In this document: positions 47,907 through 57,571 of the stretch, piece after piece
Layout of the letters: each line of letters starts with the position of its first letter
Numbering within the stretch: the first letter of the stretch is position 1
Source of the DNA: Caulobacter soli
Lineage (GTDB): Bacteria > Pseudomonadota > Alphaproteobacteria > Caulobacterales > Caulobacteraceae
Length of the DNA stretch: 64,000 nucleotides
Assembly: GCF_011045195.1 (NCBI RefSeq)
Contig: NZ_CP049199.1
Coordinates: forward strand, 2,418,001-2,482,000
Direction of reading: 5' to 3'
Made by a program: the position numbers and the translations under genes
The notes under the pieces: generated by a model
What the model saw: the letters and a program-made list of their open reading frames with translations, nothing else
What the model was told of the DNA's origin: nothing
Databases searched by the model: none

Positions 47907-50900
47907 CCAAGCGGCGGGGCCTCAAGCTCGAAACTGCGCTGGCCGTGATCTTGCTGGCCGGCGGATATGCGAACCTGGCGGTCGCGGCCGAGGCCTCGAC
48001 CAATCCGGCGGTGACGGCGCTGGTTCGGCAGGGTGACTTCTGGAGCCAAAAGGGACGCAAGGACCTGGCCGGCGACGCCTATCGCCGTGCGCTGGCCGTC
48101 GAGCCGGGGAACGCGGCGGCGCGGCAAGGACTGGCCGCTCTCGACAAGCCGACCGCATCCCCCGCCCAACCGCAGAACGACGGCTTGAGTCAGGCCCGGG
48201 CGTTGGCCAAGCGCGGCGAGAGCGCGGCCGCCGCGGCCGCCTACCGCCAAGCGTTCGGCGGTTCGACGCCGCCGGACGCCGTTGCGTTGGAATACTACCA
48301 GACCCTGGCTGGCGCGCCGGGCGGCCTGGCCCAGGCGCAGGAAGGCTTGAGATCGCTTGCGGCCCGCAAGCCGAGCGACGCCAATGTGCAGCTGGCTCTG
48401 GGCGAGGCCCTGACCTATCGCGAGGGCAGCCGACGGGAGGGGGTGGCCCTGCTGGCGAAACTTTCGGCTGGCGGCGGAGCGACGGCCGGAAAAGCCGGGG
48501 CCGCCTGGCGCCAGGCGCTGGTCTGGATGGACGCCTCGCCGCGCAACGCCGGTCTGTTCAACGACTATCTCGCCGTTCATCCCGGCGACGCCGACATCGG
48601 CCGGAAACTGGCGGACGCCAATCGGCCGGCGCCGGTCGCGGCGACGCCGCCCGTGGATCCCAGCGCCAAGGGGCGAGCCGAGGGGTTCGCGGCGCTGGAA
48701 CGAAACGACCTGCCCACCGCCGAGGCCCGGTTCCAGGCCGCGGTGACCCGGCGAGCCAACGACGCCGACGCCTTGGGCGGTCTTGGCTTGGTGCGACTGC
48801 GCGGTCAGCGCTTCGCCGAGGCGGCGGACCTGCTCGAGCGCGCCGGCCGCGCCAACCCCGCCACGGCCGGTCGTTGGAAGGAAGCCCTGACCAGCGCCCG
48901 GTTCTATGCCGGTCTGCAACAAGGCCAGACGGCGCTGAACCAGGGACGCGCCCAGGAGGCCGAGCGAGTCCTCAAACCGTTGACCGGTCCGGCCTATCCC
49001 GAGCGCGGCATGGCCCAAGGCCTCCTGGCCGAAGCCCTGCGCCGCCAGGGCAAGGCCGCCGAAGCCGAGACGGTCTATCGGCAGATCCTGACGACCTCGC
49101 CGGGACAGGTCGACGCGCAACAGGGGCTGGTCCAGGCGCTGATCGACCAGAACCGGTCTGGCGAGGCCGAGGCGCTGGCCGCCCAGTCGCCGGCCTTCCA
49201 ACCTGACCAAAGCGGCCAGAACGCCGCCCGGGGACGACTGGATCACGACCGCGCCAACCGGCTCTGGGCCAGCGGCGACCTCTCGGGCGCCAACGCCGCG
49301 TTCGAGTCGGCCTTGGCCGCCGCGCCGAATGACCCGTGGATCCGCCTGGATTTCGCGCGCTTCCTGGCGGGGCAGGGGGAAACCGCCTCGGCCGAAGGCT
49401 TGATGGCGCCGGTCGCGGCCGGTAGCGATCCGGAGCAGATCCAGGCCGCCGCCCTGTTCGCCGACCAGCAGGGCCGCCCCGCCGACGCCTTGGCCCTGAT
49501 CAATCGCGTGCCGCCGGCTCAGGTCACGCCCGCCGTGGCGACCTTGCGCTCGCGCCTGGAGATTGACGCGACGATCGATCAGGCGCGGCGTGGCGGTGGG
49601 GCGGGTTACCTGCGAGCCGTGGCGGCGCGCACTGACCTGTCGCCCGAGGTCAGCGGCCGCGTGGCCGTGGCGCTCTACGACCTTGGCGACCAGCAAACGG
49701 CCCTGACCCTGGCTCAGCAGACCCTGGTCACGGGCGTGACCGAACCGCCCGCCAGCTATGACGGCATGGTCACCGTCCTGGCTCGGGCCGGACATGACGC
49801 CGAAGCGGCGGCCCTGATCCGCCAAGCCGCCGCGCGGGCCAGCTCGTCGCCCCAGGGCGTGCAACAGGTCGCCGACCTGACCGCCTCGCTGGGGGCCGAG
49901 CGCGCCGACCGCTTGCGCCAGTCCGGTGATCTGGCCAGCGCCTTCGACGTGTTGTCCGCCGCCTTCGCCGTGGCGCCGCGCAGCACGCGTCTGCTTGCGC
50001 CCCTGGGGCGGGTTTATCAGGCTGGCGGCCTGAACGACGACGCCGTGCGGGCGTATGGCGCCCTGTTGCGAGCCAAGCCGGGCGACAAGGAAGGCCTGAT
50101 CGGTCTCGCTGACGGCTATGCCGCCAAGGGGGACTTCACCTCGGCGCGCGGCGTCGCCGCCCAGGCCTTGTCCGCCTCGCCCCAGGACGCCGACCTCTAC
50201 CTGCTGCAGGCGCGGATCGAGCGCCAGGCCGGCGACGAGGCCGCCGCCCTGCGAGCTCTCCGAAAGGCCAGGGACTTGCGGCAATCGTCGACGACGCCCG
50301 TCATGGGCGGCGGTCTCGACGCGATCCTCGCGCCCGGCGCACCCGCAAACAGCGGTGGGGGATTGGGACCCAACCCGTTCGCGCGCGACCATGCCATGCC
50401 GACACCCATTTCAGCTCAGCGCTTTGCTCCGATGGGATCGAGCGCGCCGCTAACGTCCGCCGTCGTTTCGGGCGGCCAGCCGGACCTGCTGAACGTCTCC
50501 GCGCCGCGCTCCTATGAAGTCGCCCAAGCCGGACCGTCCTCGGGACCGGCGCCCTATGCCGGCGTCGCCTTTCCGTTCACTGGTCGTGGCGGACGGGGAG
50601 GCGAGGCCGCGACACGACCGCCGGCTCCAGCTTACCTCGCGCCCGGCGCCGGCAATCCGCTCGCGCCCCAGGCGGCCGGTGATCCCGTCACCAACGACAT
50701 CGACCGACAGATCGCCGAACTGACCGCCCGCACCGCCGCCGATGTGTCCGGCTCGGCCAAGATCCGGACGCGTTCGGGCGAGGCAGGCCTGAGCAAGCTG
50801 AACGAGCTGTCGGCGCAGGCCTCGGCCGCCACCTCGCTGGGCGGCGCGCGTTTCACCGCCTCGGTCTCGCCGGTCAGCATCGACGCCGGCACGCCCGGCG

Positions 50901-51850
50901 GCAGCGCCGAGCAGCGGTTCGGCGCCAACCAGATCATCAACGCTCGCGCCATCGTCGGCGCCTTCGCGCCCGTCTATCCCACGCCTGGAACCCAGAGCGC
51001 CGCCGGCGCCGCGGTGAACCTGGCGGTCAAGGCCGGACCCGTCGCGGCCGACATCGGCACGACGCCCATCGGCTTCGGCGCGATCGAGGTCGCGGGCGGC
51101 GCGTCATGGTCGCCGCGTCTGGGCCGTTCGGGCCAGGGCAAGCTGTGGGTCGAACGTCGGCCGGTCACCGACAGCGTCATCGCCTATGCGGGAACCCGCG
51201 ACCCGGTGACCGGCCAACGCTACGGCCGCGTGATGCGCAGCGGCGGCGGCGCCAGCCTGTCCTACGACGACGGCGCTTCGGGGCTCTATGGCGACGCCAG
51301 CTACAGCCGCTACGACGGCCTGCATGTGCTCGACAACAACGGCTACCAGGTCAACATCGGCGGCTATGTGCGCCCCTACCGGCAAGGCGAGACCGAGATT
51401 CAAGTCGGCTTCAACCTCAATCAGCAGGGCTACGACAACAACCAGAACTTCTTCAGCCTGGGCCACGGCGGCTATTTCAGCCCCAAGTCCTTCACCAGCC
51501 TGACGACGCCGATCAGCGTCCGGGCGCGAATGGGCGCCTGGCGGTTCAGGGGCGAGGCGGCGCCGGGTTATCAGACCTACAGCCAGGCGGGCGCGGCCTA
51601 TTTCCCGTTGGATACGGCGCTGCAGAACGAACTCAACGGCCTGGCCGCGCGGGATACCGACGTCTTCGCGCGCTATCTGCCGCAAAGCGCCAGCGGCTTC
51701 GGCGTGGCCGGCGGCTTGTCCGGCGACTACCAGTTCCGGCCCGGCACCAGCCTGTCTGGAGCGCTGAACTTCAATACGTTTGGGGATTACAACGAGACGT
51801 CCATCAGCGTCAGCGTTCGTCAGACCTTGGGTGAGGGGAGAACCCCGTGA
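47903..51850 (+). CDS. bcsC: Cellulose export protein BcsC (TPR scaffold plus outer-membrane barrel)
   Basis: 1,315 residues. Signal peptide (LAVILLAGGYANLAVAAEA), then many TPR-like helical repeats (to about residue 830; e.g. DAYRRALAVEPGNAAARQGLAAL, EAETVYRQILTTSPGQVDAQQGL), a Pro/Ala-rich linker, and a C-terminal BCSC_C barrel (about 930-1315) with FTASVSPVSIDAG, GQGKLWVERRPVTDSVIAYAGTRDPVTGQ..GRVMRSGG, LYGDASYSRYDGLHV. It guides glucan through the periplasm and outer membrane. The start overlaps the bcsAB stop and the end overlaps bcsD by four bases. Confidence 0.93.
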   Translation: MTKRRGLKLETALAVILLAGGYANLAVAAEASTNPAVTALVRQGDFWSQKGRKDLAGDAYRRALAVEPGNAAARQGLAALDKPTASPAQPQNDGLSQARALAKRGESAAAAAAYRQAFGGSTPPDAVALEYYQTLAGAPGGLAQAQEGLRSLAARKPSDANVQLALGEALTYREGSRREGVALLAKLSAGGGATAGKAGAAWRQALVWMDASPRNAGLFNDYLAVHPGDADIGRKLADANRPAPVAATPPVDPSAKGRAEGFAALERNDLPTAEARFQAAVTRRANDADALGGLGLVRLRGQRFAEAADLLERAGRANPATAGRWKEALTSARFYAGLQQGQTALNQGRAQEAERVLKPLTGPAYPERGMAQGLLAEALRRQGKAAEAETVYRQILTTSPGQVDAQQGLVQALIDQNRSGEAEALAAQSPAFQPDQSGQNAARGRLDHDRANRLWASGDLSGANAAFESALAAAPNDPWIRLDFARFLAGQGETASAEGLMAPVAAGSDPEQIQAAALFADQQGRPADALALINRVPPAQVTPAVATLRSRLEIDATIDQARRGGGAGYLRAVAARTDLSPEVSGRVAVALYDLGDQQTALTLAQQTLVTGVTEPPASYDGMVTVLARAGHDAEAAALIRQAAARASSSPQGVQQVADLTASLGAERADRLRQSGDLASAFDVLSAAFAVAPRSTRLLAPLGRVYQAGGLNDDAVRAYGALLRAKPGDKEGLIGLADGYAAKGDFTSARGVAAQALSASPQDADLYLLQARIERQAGDEAAALRALRKARDLRQSSTTPVMGGGLDAILAPGAPANSGGGLGPNPFARDHAMPTPISAQRFAPMGSSAPLTSAVVSGGQPDLLNVSAPRSYEVAQAGPSSGPAPYAGVAFPFTGRGGRGGEAATRPPAPAYLAPGAGNPLAPQAAGDPVTNDIDRQIAELTARTAADVSGSAKIRTRSGEAGLSKLNELSAQASAATSLGGARFTASVSPVSIDAGTPGGSAEQRFGANQIINARAIVGAFAPVYPTPGTQSAAGAAVNLAVKAGPVAADIGTTPIGFGAIEVAGGASWSPRLGRSGQGKLWVERRPVTDSVIAYAGTRDPVTGQRYGRVMRSGGGASLSYDDGASGLYGDASYSRYDGLHVLDNNGYQVNIGGYVRPYRQGETEIQVGFNLNQQGYDNNQNFFSLGHGGYFSPKSFTSLTTPISVRARMGAWRFRGEAAPGYQTYSQAGAAYFPLDTALQNELNGLAARDTDVFARYLPQSASGFGVAGGLSGDYQFRPGTSLSGALNFNTFGDYNETSISVSVRQTLGEGRTP

Positions 51851-52320
51851 AAAAGCAGACACCCTCGCCAGACGATCTGGACCTGGACCACCTGCGTCGC
51901 CGTCAGGTCAGCCGCCAGTGGGCGTCGTTCCTGGCGGCCATGGCTCAGGAGCTGAAGTCGGTCGCCGACGAAACCGGTTCGGCGGCCTTCATGCGGGCGA
52001 CCGGCGCGCGCGTGGCGCGGCTTCATCCGCTGGCCGCGGTCCAGACGCTTGAGGAGTTGCAAGGAGAGATCAACGCGGCGCTGGGCGCCATGGATTGGGG
52101 CTGGTCACAGCTCACCGCCGTCGGAGACCATATCGTCATCACGCATGGGGCCTGTCCCAATGTCCTGGAACACGACAGCGGCCGGGCCTGGCCGCCGCTC
52201 ATGGCCGAGGTGCTGGCCGGCGCCTACGGGGCGTGGCTCCATGAGCAGGGCAGTCCGGGCGGCAAGACCGTCTGCCTCGACCCGCAGGCTCGACCGCTGG
52301 TGTTCGAGCACCGGGCTTAG
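51847..52320 (+). CDS. bcsD: Cellulose synthase subunit D
   Basis: 157 residues. The BcsD/AcsD pattern is visible: MRATGARVARLHPLAAVQTLEELQGEINAALGAMDWGWSQLTAVGDHIVITH, then WPPLMAEVLAGAYGAWLHEQG. In Komagataeibacter the octameric protein forms a periplasmic channel that helps bundle glucan chains into crystalline microfibrils. It overlaps bcsC (GTGA) so is co-translated. Its presence suggests that this strain makes ordered cellulose, in contrast to operons that lack D. Confidence 0.85.
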   Translation: MKKQTPSPDDLDLDHLRRRQVSRQWASFLAAMAQELKSVADETGSAAFMRATGARVARLHPLAAVQTLEELQGEINAALGAMDWGWSQLTAVGDHIVITHGACPNVLEHDSGRAWPPLMAEVLAGAYGAWLHEQGSPGGKTVCLDPQARPLVFEHRA

Positions 52321-52646
52321 CGGGTTTTCTGGCGTCGGTTTACCCTGTTGGCTCCAGGGAAGACATCCGGCCGTGAGCCTCAAAGCCTTCCGGGCTCGGA
52401 TTTTTCGAGGCGGTGGATAAGCGGTGCCTGGGGCAATTTGTCCAACGGTCAGGTCGTCGACTTTACTATAATAGGAGGGGGTCTCGACAGCGCCTCCTGG
52501 TGTTGACGAGTCGGAGGTTCAGCGTGCGGGGGCGCTGGATCGGCTACTCACCTCGGCCCCAATTCCGTGCGCCAAGTCGGCGTTCGAAAGGCGGACCGGC
52601 AGACGTTCAACCCCCAAGCCGCGCGTTCTTGCGGTGGAGTTCTGTC
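52321..52646 (+). other. Gap between bcsD and the small gene, with a possible promoter
   Basis: 326 bases without a supported gene. TATAAT occurs at 52467-52472 followed by AGGAGGGGG, but no in-frame start follows the latter at useful spacing, and no good -35 lies at 17 bases. The small gene may be transcribed from here or by read-through from the bcs operon. Confidence 0.35.
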
Positions 52647-52928
52647 ATGGGCCGCGACATCAATCGTCTCTTCTCGATGATCAATCAGGCGGACCTGCCG
52701 TATCAGGTCTTCGAAGACGACAACTGGGACACCGCCGTCACGGTCCCGTCACAGCCGCCGGTTGACGCCAAACCCCAGCTTTCCGAGCCCGTCCGTCCCG
52801 CGAACGAGGATGTCGCGCTCGGCGCTCACGCCGGCCTGTTCCGCGCCTACAACGTCGAGGCCGCCCTGGCGCCGGCCCAGGGAACGCTTCTGGCCGACAT
52901 CTTCAACCGCATGACCAGCGGCCGCTAG
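52647..52928 (+). CDS. Small protein at the end of the cellulose locus, possibly BcsP/BcsR-like
   Basis: 93 residues. GGAG lies seven bases upstream of ATG 52647. The N-terminus (GRDINRLFSMINQADLPYQVFEDD) follows the pattern D-I-x2-L-[FY]..Y-x-[EV] of the small BcsR/BcsP cellulose-biosynthesis accessory proteins, and the end (TLLADIFNRMTSGR) resembles the short LxxLFxRLxG motif in such proteins. The middle is Pro-rich and disordered. This is pattern-level similarity only. Its stop codon interleaves with that of fecR on the other strand (CTAG at 52925-52928). Confidence 0.55.
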   Translation: MGRDINRLFSMINQADLPYQVFEDDNWDTAVTVPSQPPVDAKPQLSEPVRPANEDVALGAHAGLFRAYNVEAALAPAQGTLLADIFNRMTSGR

Positions 52929-53929
52929 ATCGCTCGCCCTGATCGGGGCGGCGGCGCGGGCGGCGCCAGGTAGGTTCGCGGCCCGGCTTTCTCCACCTTG
53001 AGGTCGAGAAGACTCGTGATCATCGCCAGGGCTTCGGCAGGCTTGTTCAGCTTGAACCGACCGGTGACCTGAAGATCGCCCATCCGCGGATCGCGCAGCG
53101 TCAAAGCCTGCGGACTATAGCGATTGAGCCGGGCCACTACGTATTTCAACGGCATGTTGTCGGCTTCGAGCCAGTCGCCACGCCAGGCGTCATAGCTGTC
53201 AGCCGCCAGGCGTCCGCGACTGCTCGTGTGGTCGGAGGCTAGCAGCAGCCATTCGCCTTGGCGCAGCGTGCGGGGGGGCGCGCCGCCTTGCGATACGCGA
53301 ACCACGCCCTCGAACACCCGGACCTCGACGGCGCTATCGACCTTGTCGACCTCGAACACCGTGCCGACCGCCGTCACCTTGGCGTCGCCGGCCATGACGT
53401 TGAACGGCCGATGCCGGTTCTTGGCGACCTCGAACACGGCGTCGCCCCTGCGCAGGTAGATGTCGCGGGTCGCGTGGCTGTAGGCGACGCTGGCGTGGCT
53501 GTCGGCGTTGAGGCGAACGGTCGAGGTGTCGCTGAGCACGTGATCGGCCCGCACGCCCAGCGCCGTCGCCAGCTCGATCGGCGGCGCCGCGCGTTCGGTG
53601 ACAAGGCGTGAGCCCAGGAAACCACCGCCCACGAGGACCAATACGCCGGCGGCGATCAGACCGGCGCGGGACCAGCCGCTCAGGACGACGTGACGGCGAG
53701 GGGAGGGAGCCAGCGGCTCGGTCGGCTCCGCGCGAAGGCGATCGACGGCCTCCAGCAACGCGGTGTCACGCAGGGTGTGGCGCAGCGCGGCGAAGGCCGC
53801 CGCGTGATCGGACGAGGCGTTCAGCCAGACGGCCAGCTCACGGCGCTCCGCGTCGGATAGCTCGTCCAGCCGGTCGATCCAGTCGGCGGCCTCTTCCATC
53901 ACGCTCAGGTCGTTGTCGTTAGCGCTCAC
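52925..53929 (-). CDS. fecR: FecR-type anti-sigma/sensor protein
   Basis: 334 residues. Cytoplasmic N-domain EEAADWIDRLDELSDAERRELAVWLNASSDHAAAFAALR (FecR N / sigma-binding), one TM helix (SRAGLIAAGVLVLVGGGFLGSRLV), then a periplasmic FecR domain with LATALGVRADHVLSDTSTVRLNADSHASVAYS, RRGDAVFEVAKNRHRPFNVMAGDAKVTAVGTVFEVDK and the C-terminal secretin-like segment. It senses the occupied receptor and controls the sigma factor. GTG start; overlaps fecI by 11 bases. Confidence 0.92.
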   Translation of the reverse strand: MSANDNDLSVMEEAADWIDRLDELSDAERRELAVWLNASSDHAAAFAALRHTLRDTALLEAVDRLRAEPTEPLAPSPRRHVVLSGWSRAGLIAAGVLVLVGGGFLGSRLVTERAAPPIELATALGVRADHVLSDTSTVRLNADSHASVAYSHATRDIYLRRGDAVFEVAKNRHRPFNVMAGDAKVTAVGTVFEVDKVDSAVEVRVFEGVVRVSQGGAPPRTLRQGEWLLLASDHTSSRGRLAADSYDAWRGDWLEADNMPLKYVVARLNRYSPQALTLRDPRMGDLQVTGRFKLNKPAEALAMITSLLDLKVEKAGPRTYLAPPAPPPRSGRAI

Positions 53930-54440
53930 GAGTCGCCCCCTTCCAGTCGGCGGCGTCGCCGGTCGCGGCGTCCATCACTCCGGCCAGTTCGGCCATGGCG
54001 CGGACAAGATGCTTCTTCACGGTTTCCAGGTTCAGGTCGAGGTCTTCGGCGATCTTCTGCCGCGACTGGCCGTCCACGTGCCGGCGGACGAACACCTCGC
54101 GGCGGACCGGAGACAGGCGGCGCAGAGCGGTCTCGAAGACGGCCACCCGCTGCTTGTGCTCCAACACTTCGTCGGCCAGGGGCAGCTCGCAGCCATAGTC
54201 GGTTTCGCCGAGGCCCTCCTCGCGGCGATCGCGCCGAGCCTGGGCGTAGATCAGCGAGTCGGCCACGCGATAGGCGTAGGCCAGCGGTTGGAGGATGTCC
54301 TGTTTGTGGCTTTGCTCGATCACCATCAGCAGGGTCTGCTGGAGGATGTCCTCCGCTCGCGACGGATCACCGTGGCGTCGGGCGATATAGCCGAGGAGTT
54401 TGTGTTCATGGGGCCTCAACTCCGCCAGGGGGTCGATCAT
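53919..54440 (-). CDS. fecI: FecI-type ECF sigma factor
   Basis: 173 residues. Region 2: LLGYIARRHGDPSRAEDILQQTLLMVIEQ; region 4: LRRLSPVRREVFVRRHVDGQSRQKIAEDLDLNLETVKKHLVRAMAEL. Paired with FecR, it would direct transcription of a receptor gene in response to substrate. It lies 75 bases after the STN-domain receptor, so the order is receptor-fecI-fecR rather than the usual fecI-fecR-receptor. Confidence 0.92.
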   Translation of the reverse strand: MIDPLAELRPHEHKLLGYIARRHGDPSRAEDILQQTLLMVIEQSHKQDILQPLAYAYRVADSLIYAQARRDRREEGLGETDYGCELPLADEVLEHKQRVAVFETALRRLSPVRREVFVRRHVDGQSRQKIAEDLDLNLETVKKHLVRAMAELAGVMDAATGDAADWKGATRER

Positions 54441-54515
54441 CGCGTTTCCACCGGGCCGTGCGCCGCCTCGTAGGAAGGTAGAGGTGCGGGAAGGGCGATC
54501 GGGGACAGGGGCGCG

Positions 54516-57494
54516 TCAAAATTCATAGGCGACGCCCAGGGTGACTGTGCGGCCGCTGCGGGTGCGCGCCAGCAGGCGATTGGCGGCGATGTCGGTGTAC
54601 TGGTCGATCGCCTGGTCGGTGAGGTTCAAGCCCTCGACCATCATCTTCAGCCGGCGTCCGATATTGAGATGGGCGGCGGCGTCGATGTTGTTCATGGCGT
54701 GATAGCCCGAACCGATGTTGCCGTTGCCACCGGCCCCGTCGAGATAGCCGTCGCGATAGGCGCTGGAGACCCGGGCGCCCCAGCGGGCGCTCTCGTAGTA
54801 GAGCGTGGCGTTCCAGGTCCAGCGCGACAATTGCGGCAGGTCCAACAGGATCGACTTACCGTCGATGATCGCATCGGTGCGGCCGTGGGCGTAGGTAATG
54901 TTGCCAGTGAAGCCCAGCTTGTCGAGCGGAGCGGGCAGGAAGTCGAAATCGCGCTGCCAGGCCAGCTCGACGCCCTGGATCGAGGCTCCATCGCCGTTCA
55001 CGGGGCGCACGACATTGTACATGATCGAACCGGTCTGCCCCGGATTGAGAAACTGCAAGGGATAGCCCGTGGAGCCATAGGGCACGGTCTCTTCCTCGGA
55101 GGTGATGAAGGACTCCATGGTCTTGTGAAAGACGCTGATCGCCAGGGCGCCGGCATGGCCCTGGTAGAATTCCAACGACGCCTCGATCGAATTGGCCATG
55201 AACGGCCGCAGATCCGGATTGCCGACCGTGATCGTGCCACCGAACGGCGCGGCGTCGACACTGGCCGCGGCCCGAAGATCCGAAAGGCTGGGGCGACTGA
55301 TGTCGCGATTGGCGGCCAGGCGCAGGACGATGTCGTCGTCGAGATCCCAGGCCAGGTTCACGGCCGGCAGCACCCCGTTGTAGCGGTGGGCGATCACGGC
55401 TGGCGCCAGGGTCACGCCGTTACTGACCATGCCAGCCGAGGTCAGGCGGGTGTTGTAATAGCGTAGGCCCGCATCCGCTCGCAGCCGTCGTCCGGCCAGT
55501 TCACCGTCGAACAGGTACTGGACATAGGCGGCGGCGGTCTTTTCGGTCAGCGAGTAGTCGGACCCCGGCTGGTCGTCGATCTGCGACAGGTCGCGCTTCT
55601 GGCCGAGCAGGGCGTAGACCGCATCGACGTCGCCGACCACATAGGGGATCAGCGAGCGCTCGTCGGAGACGAACTTCATGCTCGTCGGCAGGATCGGGGT
55701 GCCGTCGTAATCGACCCGGTTGCGGCGCTGGTAGCCGTCGTTGCGGAACAGCTTGTACTGGGCGCCCGCCTTCAGCGTGGACCGTGATCCCGCTGCGTAG
55801 GTGAGGTCGAGCCGGCCGGTCGTGAAATCGTTGACGATCTCGTCCTCGCGCGTATCGGCCCGCATCAGGCTCCAGGCGTTCGGATCGGCGGGGTTGAAGC
55901 CGTAGGTATTGATCCCGTCGCGCCCCGGACCGCGCAGGTCGAACGAGAACGCCTTGTTGCTGGCCTGCAGGAAGACCTTGTCGAACACTGGGCCTTCGAA
56001 GTCCGAGCGCGAATGGCCGACCATGCCGCTGATTTCCAGATCGTCGGTCAGCCGAGTGCGGCCATTGACCGCGACCTGGGTGAAGACCGTCGAGTCGGTC
56101 GAGTGCTTGTGCTCGCTGCGCAGGTCGACGCCGTCGAAGGCCGCCTGGACCATGTCATCGCCGCGGATGGTCACGCTGTTCAGGCGCTGGGTTCCGATGA
56201 CGTCGCCTGTCAGGCCGTTCTTGCCGGCCGAGGCCAGGGAGAACTCATTGCGATCGTTGCTCAGTCGTCCGTAGAGCAGGTCGACATCAAGGCTGGTGTC
56301 GGCGCTGGGACGATACTGCAAGGCGGCGGTGACGCCCAGGCGCTCGCGGTGATCGAACCAAGTCGAATAGGTCTGGGCCTGAGGCGCGCGAACCCGGTCA
56401 TTTCCCGTGGCGTTGGCCAACCGATCGCGGTCGGCGGCCGAGACGCCGGGGCCGATATTGGCCGCCGCGACGTTGATCGGGGTCCAACCCCAGTTGCGAT
56501 AGCCGTATTCGTTGACGTCGCTCTCGCTATAGGCGGCCGAAACCAGCACGCCGACGTCGCCCCAGCGGTTGGAAATCAAGCCCGCAAGCCGTGGCGTGAT
56601 CCCGTCGGTGACGCTGTTGCCCAGGGCCTTGGCCGACAGGGCGGCCTTGAAGCCGGGATAGTCGAAGGGCTTGGCGGTCCGCAGCTCGACCGTGCCAGCC
56701 ACGCCGCCCTCGTCCTCGTCCACCGCATAGGCCTTGCGGACGGTCACCCGGTTGAACAGCTCCGAGGCGAAGATGCTGTAGTCGAAGGCGCGCGTGCGGC
56801 TGACCGAGCCGCGATTGTCGAAGCCCGAGGCTGTCGAGGCCGAAACCTCCATGCCGTTCAGCTGGGTGCGGGTGAAGTCGGGGCCCAGGCCGCGTAGGGC
56901 GATTTGACGACCCTCGCCGGTGTCGCGCGAGATTGTCACGCCCGGAATGCGTTGCAGGGACTCCGCCAAGTTCAGGTCGGGAAAGGCGGCGATGTCCTCG
57001 GCGACGATGACGTCCTGGGCGCCCAACGCTTGGCGCTTGAGATCGCGGGCCTGAACCAGACTGCCGCGAAAGCCGGTGACGATGACCTGCTCGACCTCGA
57101 CCGGCGCATCGGCCGCCGCCGGGGCTTCCTTGGCGGACGGGGTGGGATGAAGGCTCCAGGGGTCGGCTTCGCGCAGGACATAACCGCCCGCGACGGACTT
57201 CATCCGCAGACCTTCGCCGCTGATCAGCTGGGCCAGGGCGCTCTCGGGCGGTAGAACGCCGAACACCCGTCGCCCGCGCTTGCCGCGAATGTCGACGAAG
57301 GTCATCACCGGCGCGTCGGCCTGTTGGGAAAAGGTGCGCAGGGCGTTGGCCAGGTCGCCCTGACTAATGTCGAACTGGCGTGGCGGCGGCTGGCTCTCGG
57401 CGTGCGCGGACGGCGTCAGGCTGGACAGCAGCAGGGCGAGCGCGAGCGCAGGGAGCGACGGCCGGGTGAGCAAAGCCGCCTTTCGCCACTCCAT
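54516..57494 (-). CDS. TonB-dependent receptor with STN signalling domain
   Basis: 992 residues. Signal peptide (LPALALALLLSSLTPSAHA), then a STN domain (about 40-115: RQFDISQGDLANALRTFSQQADAPV, GRRVFGVLPPESALAQLISGEGLRMKSV) that contacts FecR, then a plug with GRQIALRGLGPDFTRTQLNGMEV, the signature of the Xanthomonas/Caulobacter receptor subfamily. Strings such as LAESLQRIPGVTISRDTGEG and NRDISRPSLSDLRAA recur in the receptor at 58547-61255, so the two are sister proteins. FecI/FecR follow it directly. The substrate is unknown. Confidence 0.93.
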   Translation of the reverse strand: MEWRKAALLTRPSLPALALALLLSSLTPSAHAESQPPPRQFDISQGDLANALRTFSQQADAPVMTFVDIRGKRGRRVFGVLPPESALAQLISGEGLRMKSVAGGYVLREADPWSLHPTPSAKEAPAAADAPVEVEQVIVTGFRGSLVQARDLKRQALGAQDVIVAEDIAAFPDLNLAESLQRIPGVTISRDTGEGRQIALRGLGPDFTRTQLNGMEVSASTASGFDNRGSVSRTRAFDYSIFASELFNRVTVRKAYAVDEDEGGVAGTVELRTAKPFDYPGFKAALSAKALGNSVTDGITPRLAGLISNRWGDVGVLVSAAYSESDVNEYGYRNWGWTPINVAAANIGPGVSAADRDRLANATGNDRVRAPQAQTYSTWFDHRERLGVTAALQYRPSADTSLDVDLLYGRLSNDRNEFSLASAGKNGLTGDVIGTQRLNSVTIRGDDMVQAAFDGVDLRSEHKHSTDSTVFTQVAVNGRTRLTDDLEISGMVGHSRSDFEGPVFDKVFLQASNKAFSFDLRGPGRDGINTYGFNPADPNAWSLMRADTREDEIVNDFTTGRLDLTYAAGSRSTLKAGAQYKLFRNDGYQRRNRVDYDGTPILPTSMKFVSDERSLIPYVVGDVDAVYALLGQKRDLSQIDDQPGSDYSLTEKTAAAYVQYLFDGELAGRRLRADAGLRYYNTRLTSAGMVSNGVTLAPAVIAHRYNGVLPAVNLAWDLDDDIVLRLAANRDISRPSLSDLRAAASVDAAPFGGTITVGNPDLRPFMANSIEASLEFYQGHAGALAISVFHKTMESFITSEEETVPYGSTGYPLQFLNPGQTGSIMYNVVRPVNGDGASIQGVELAWQRDFDFLPAPLDKLGFTGNITYAHGRTDAIIDGKSILLDLPQLSRWTWNATLYYESARWGARVSSAYRDGYLDGAGGNGNIGSGYHAMNNIDAAAHLNIGRRLKMMVEGLNLTDQAIDQYTDIAANRLLARTRSGRTVTLGVAYEF

Positions 57495-57571
57495 GTTTCG
57501 CAGTCGATCATCACGTTACGCCCGGTGCGTCTCCTAGCCGGATCGCATGTCACTTATTTGAAGCTTCACGC

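Noticed and set aside
47507..50392. Open frame of about 960 codons on the minus strand, opposite bcsAB/bcsC
   Set aside because: Antisense shadow of the TPR region of bcsC; composition is biased and no motif is present.
52413..52646. N-terminal extension of the small gene after bcsD
   Set aside because: The extension is Arg-rich with no family signal, and ATG 52647 has a good GGAG site.
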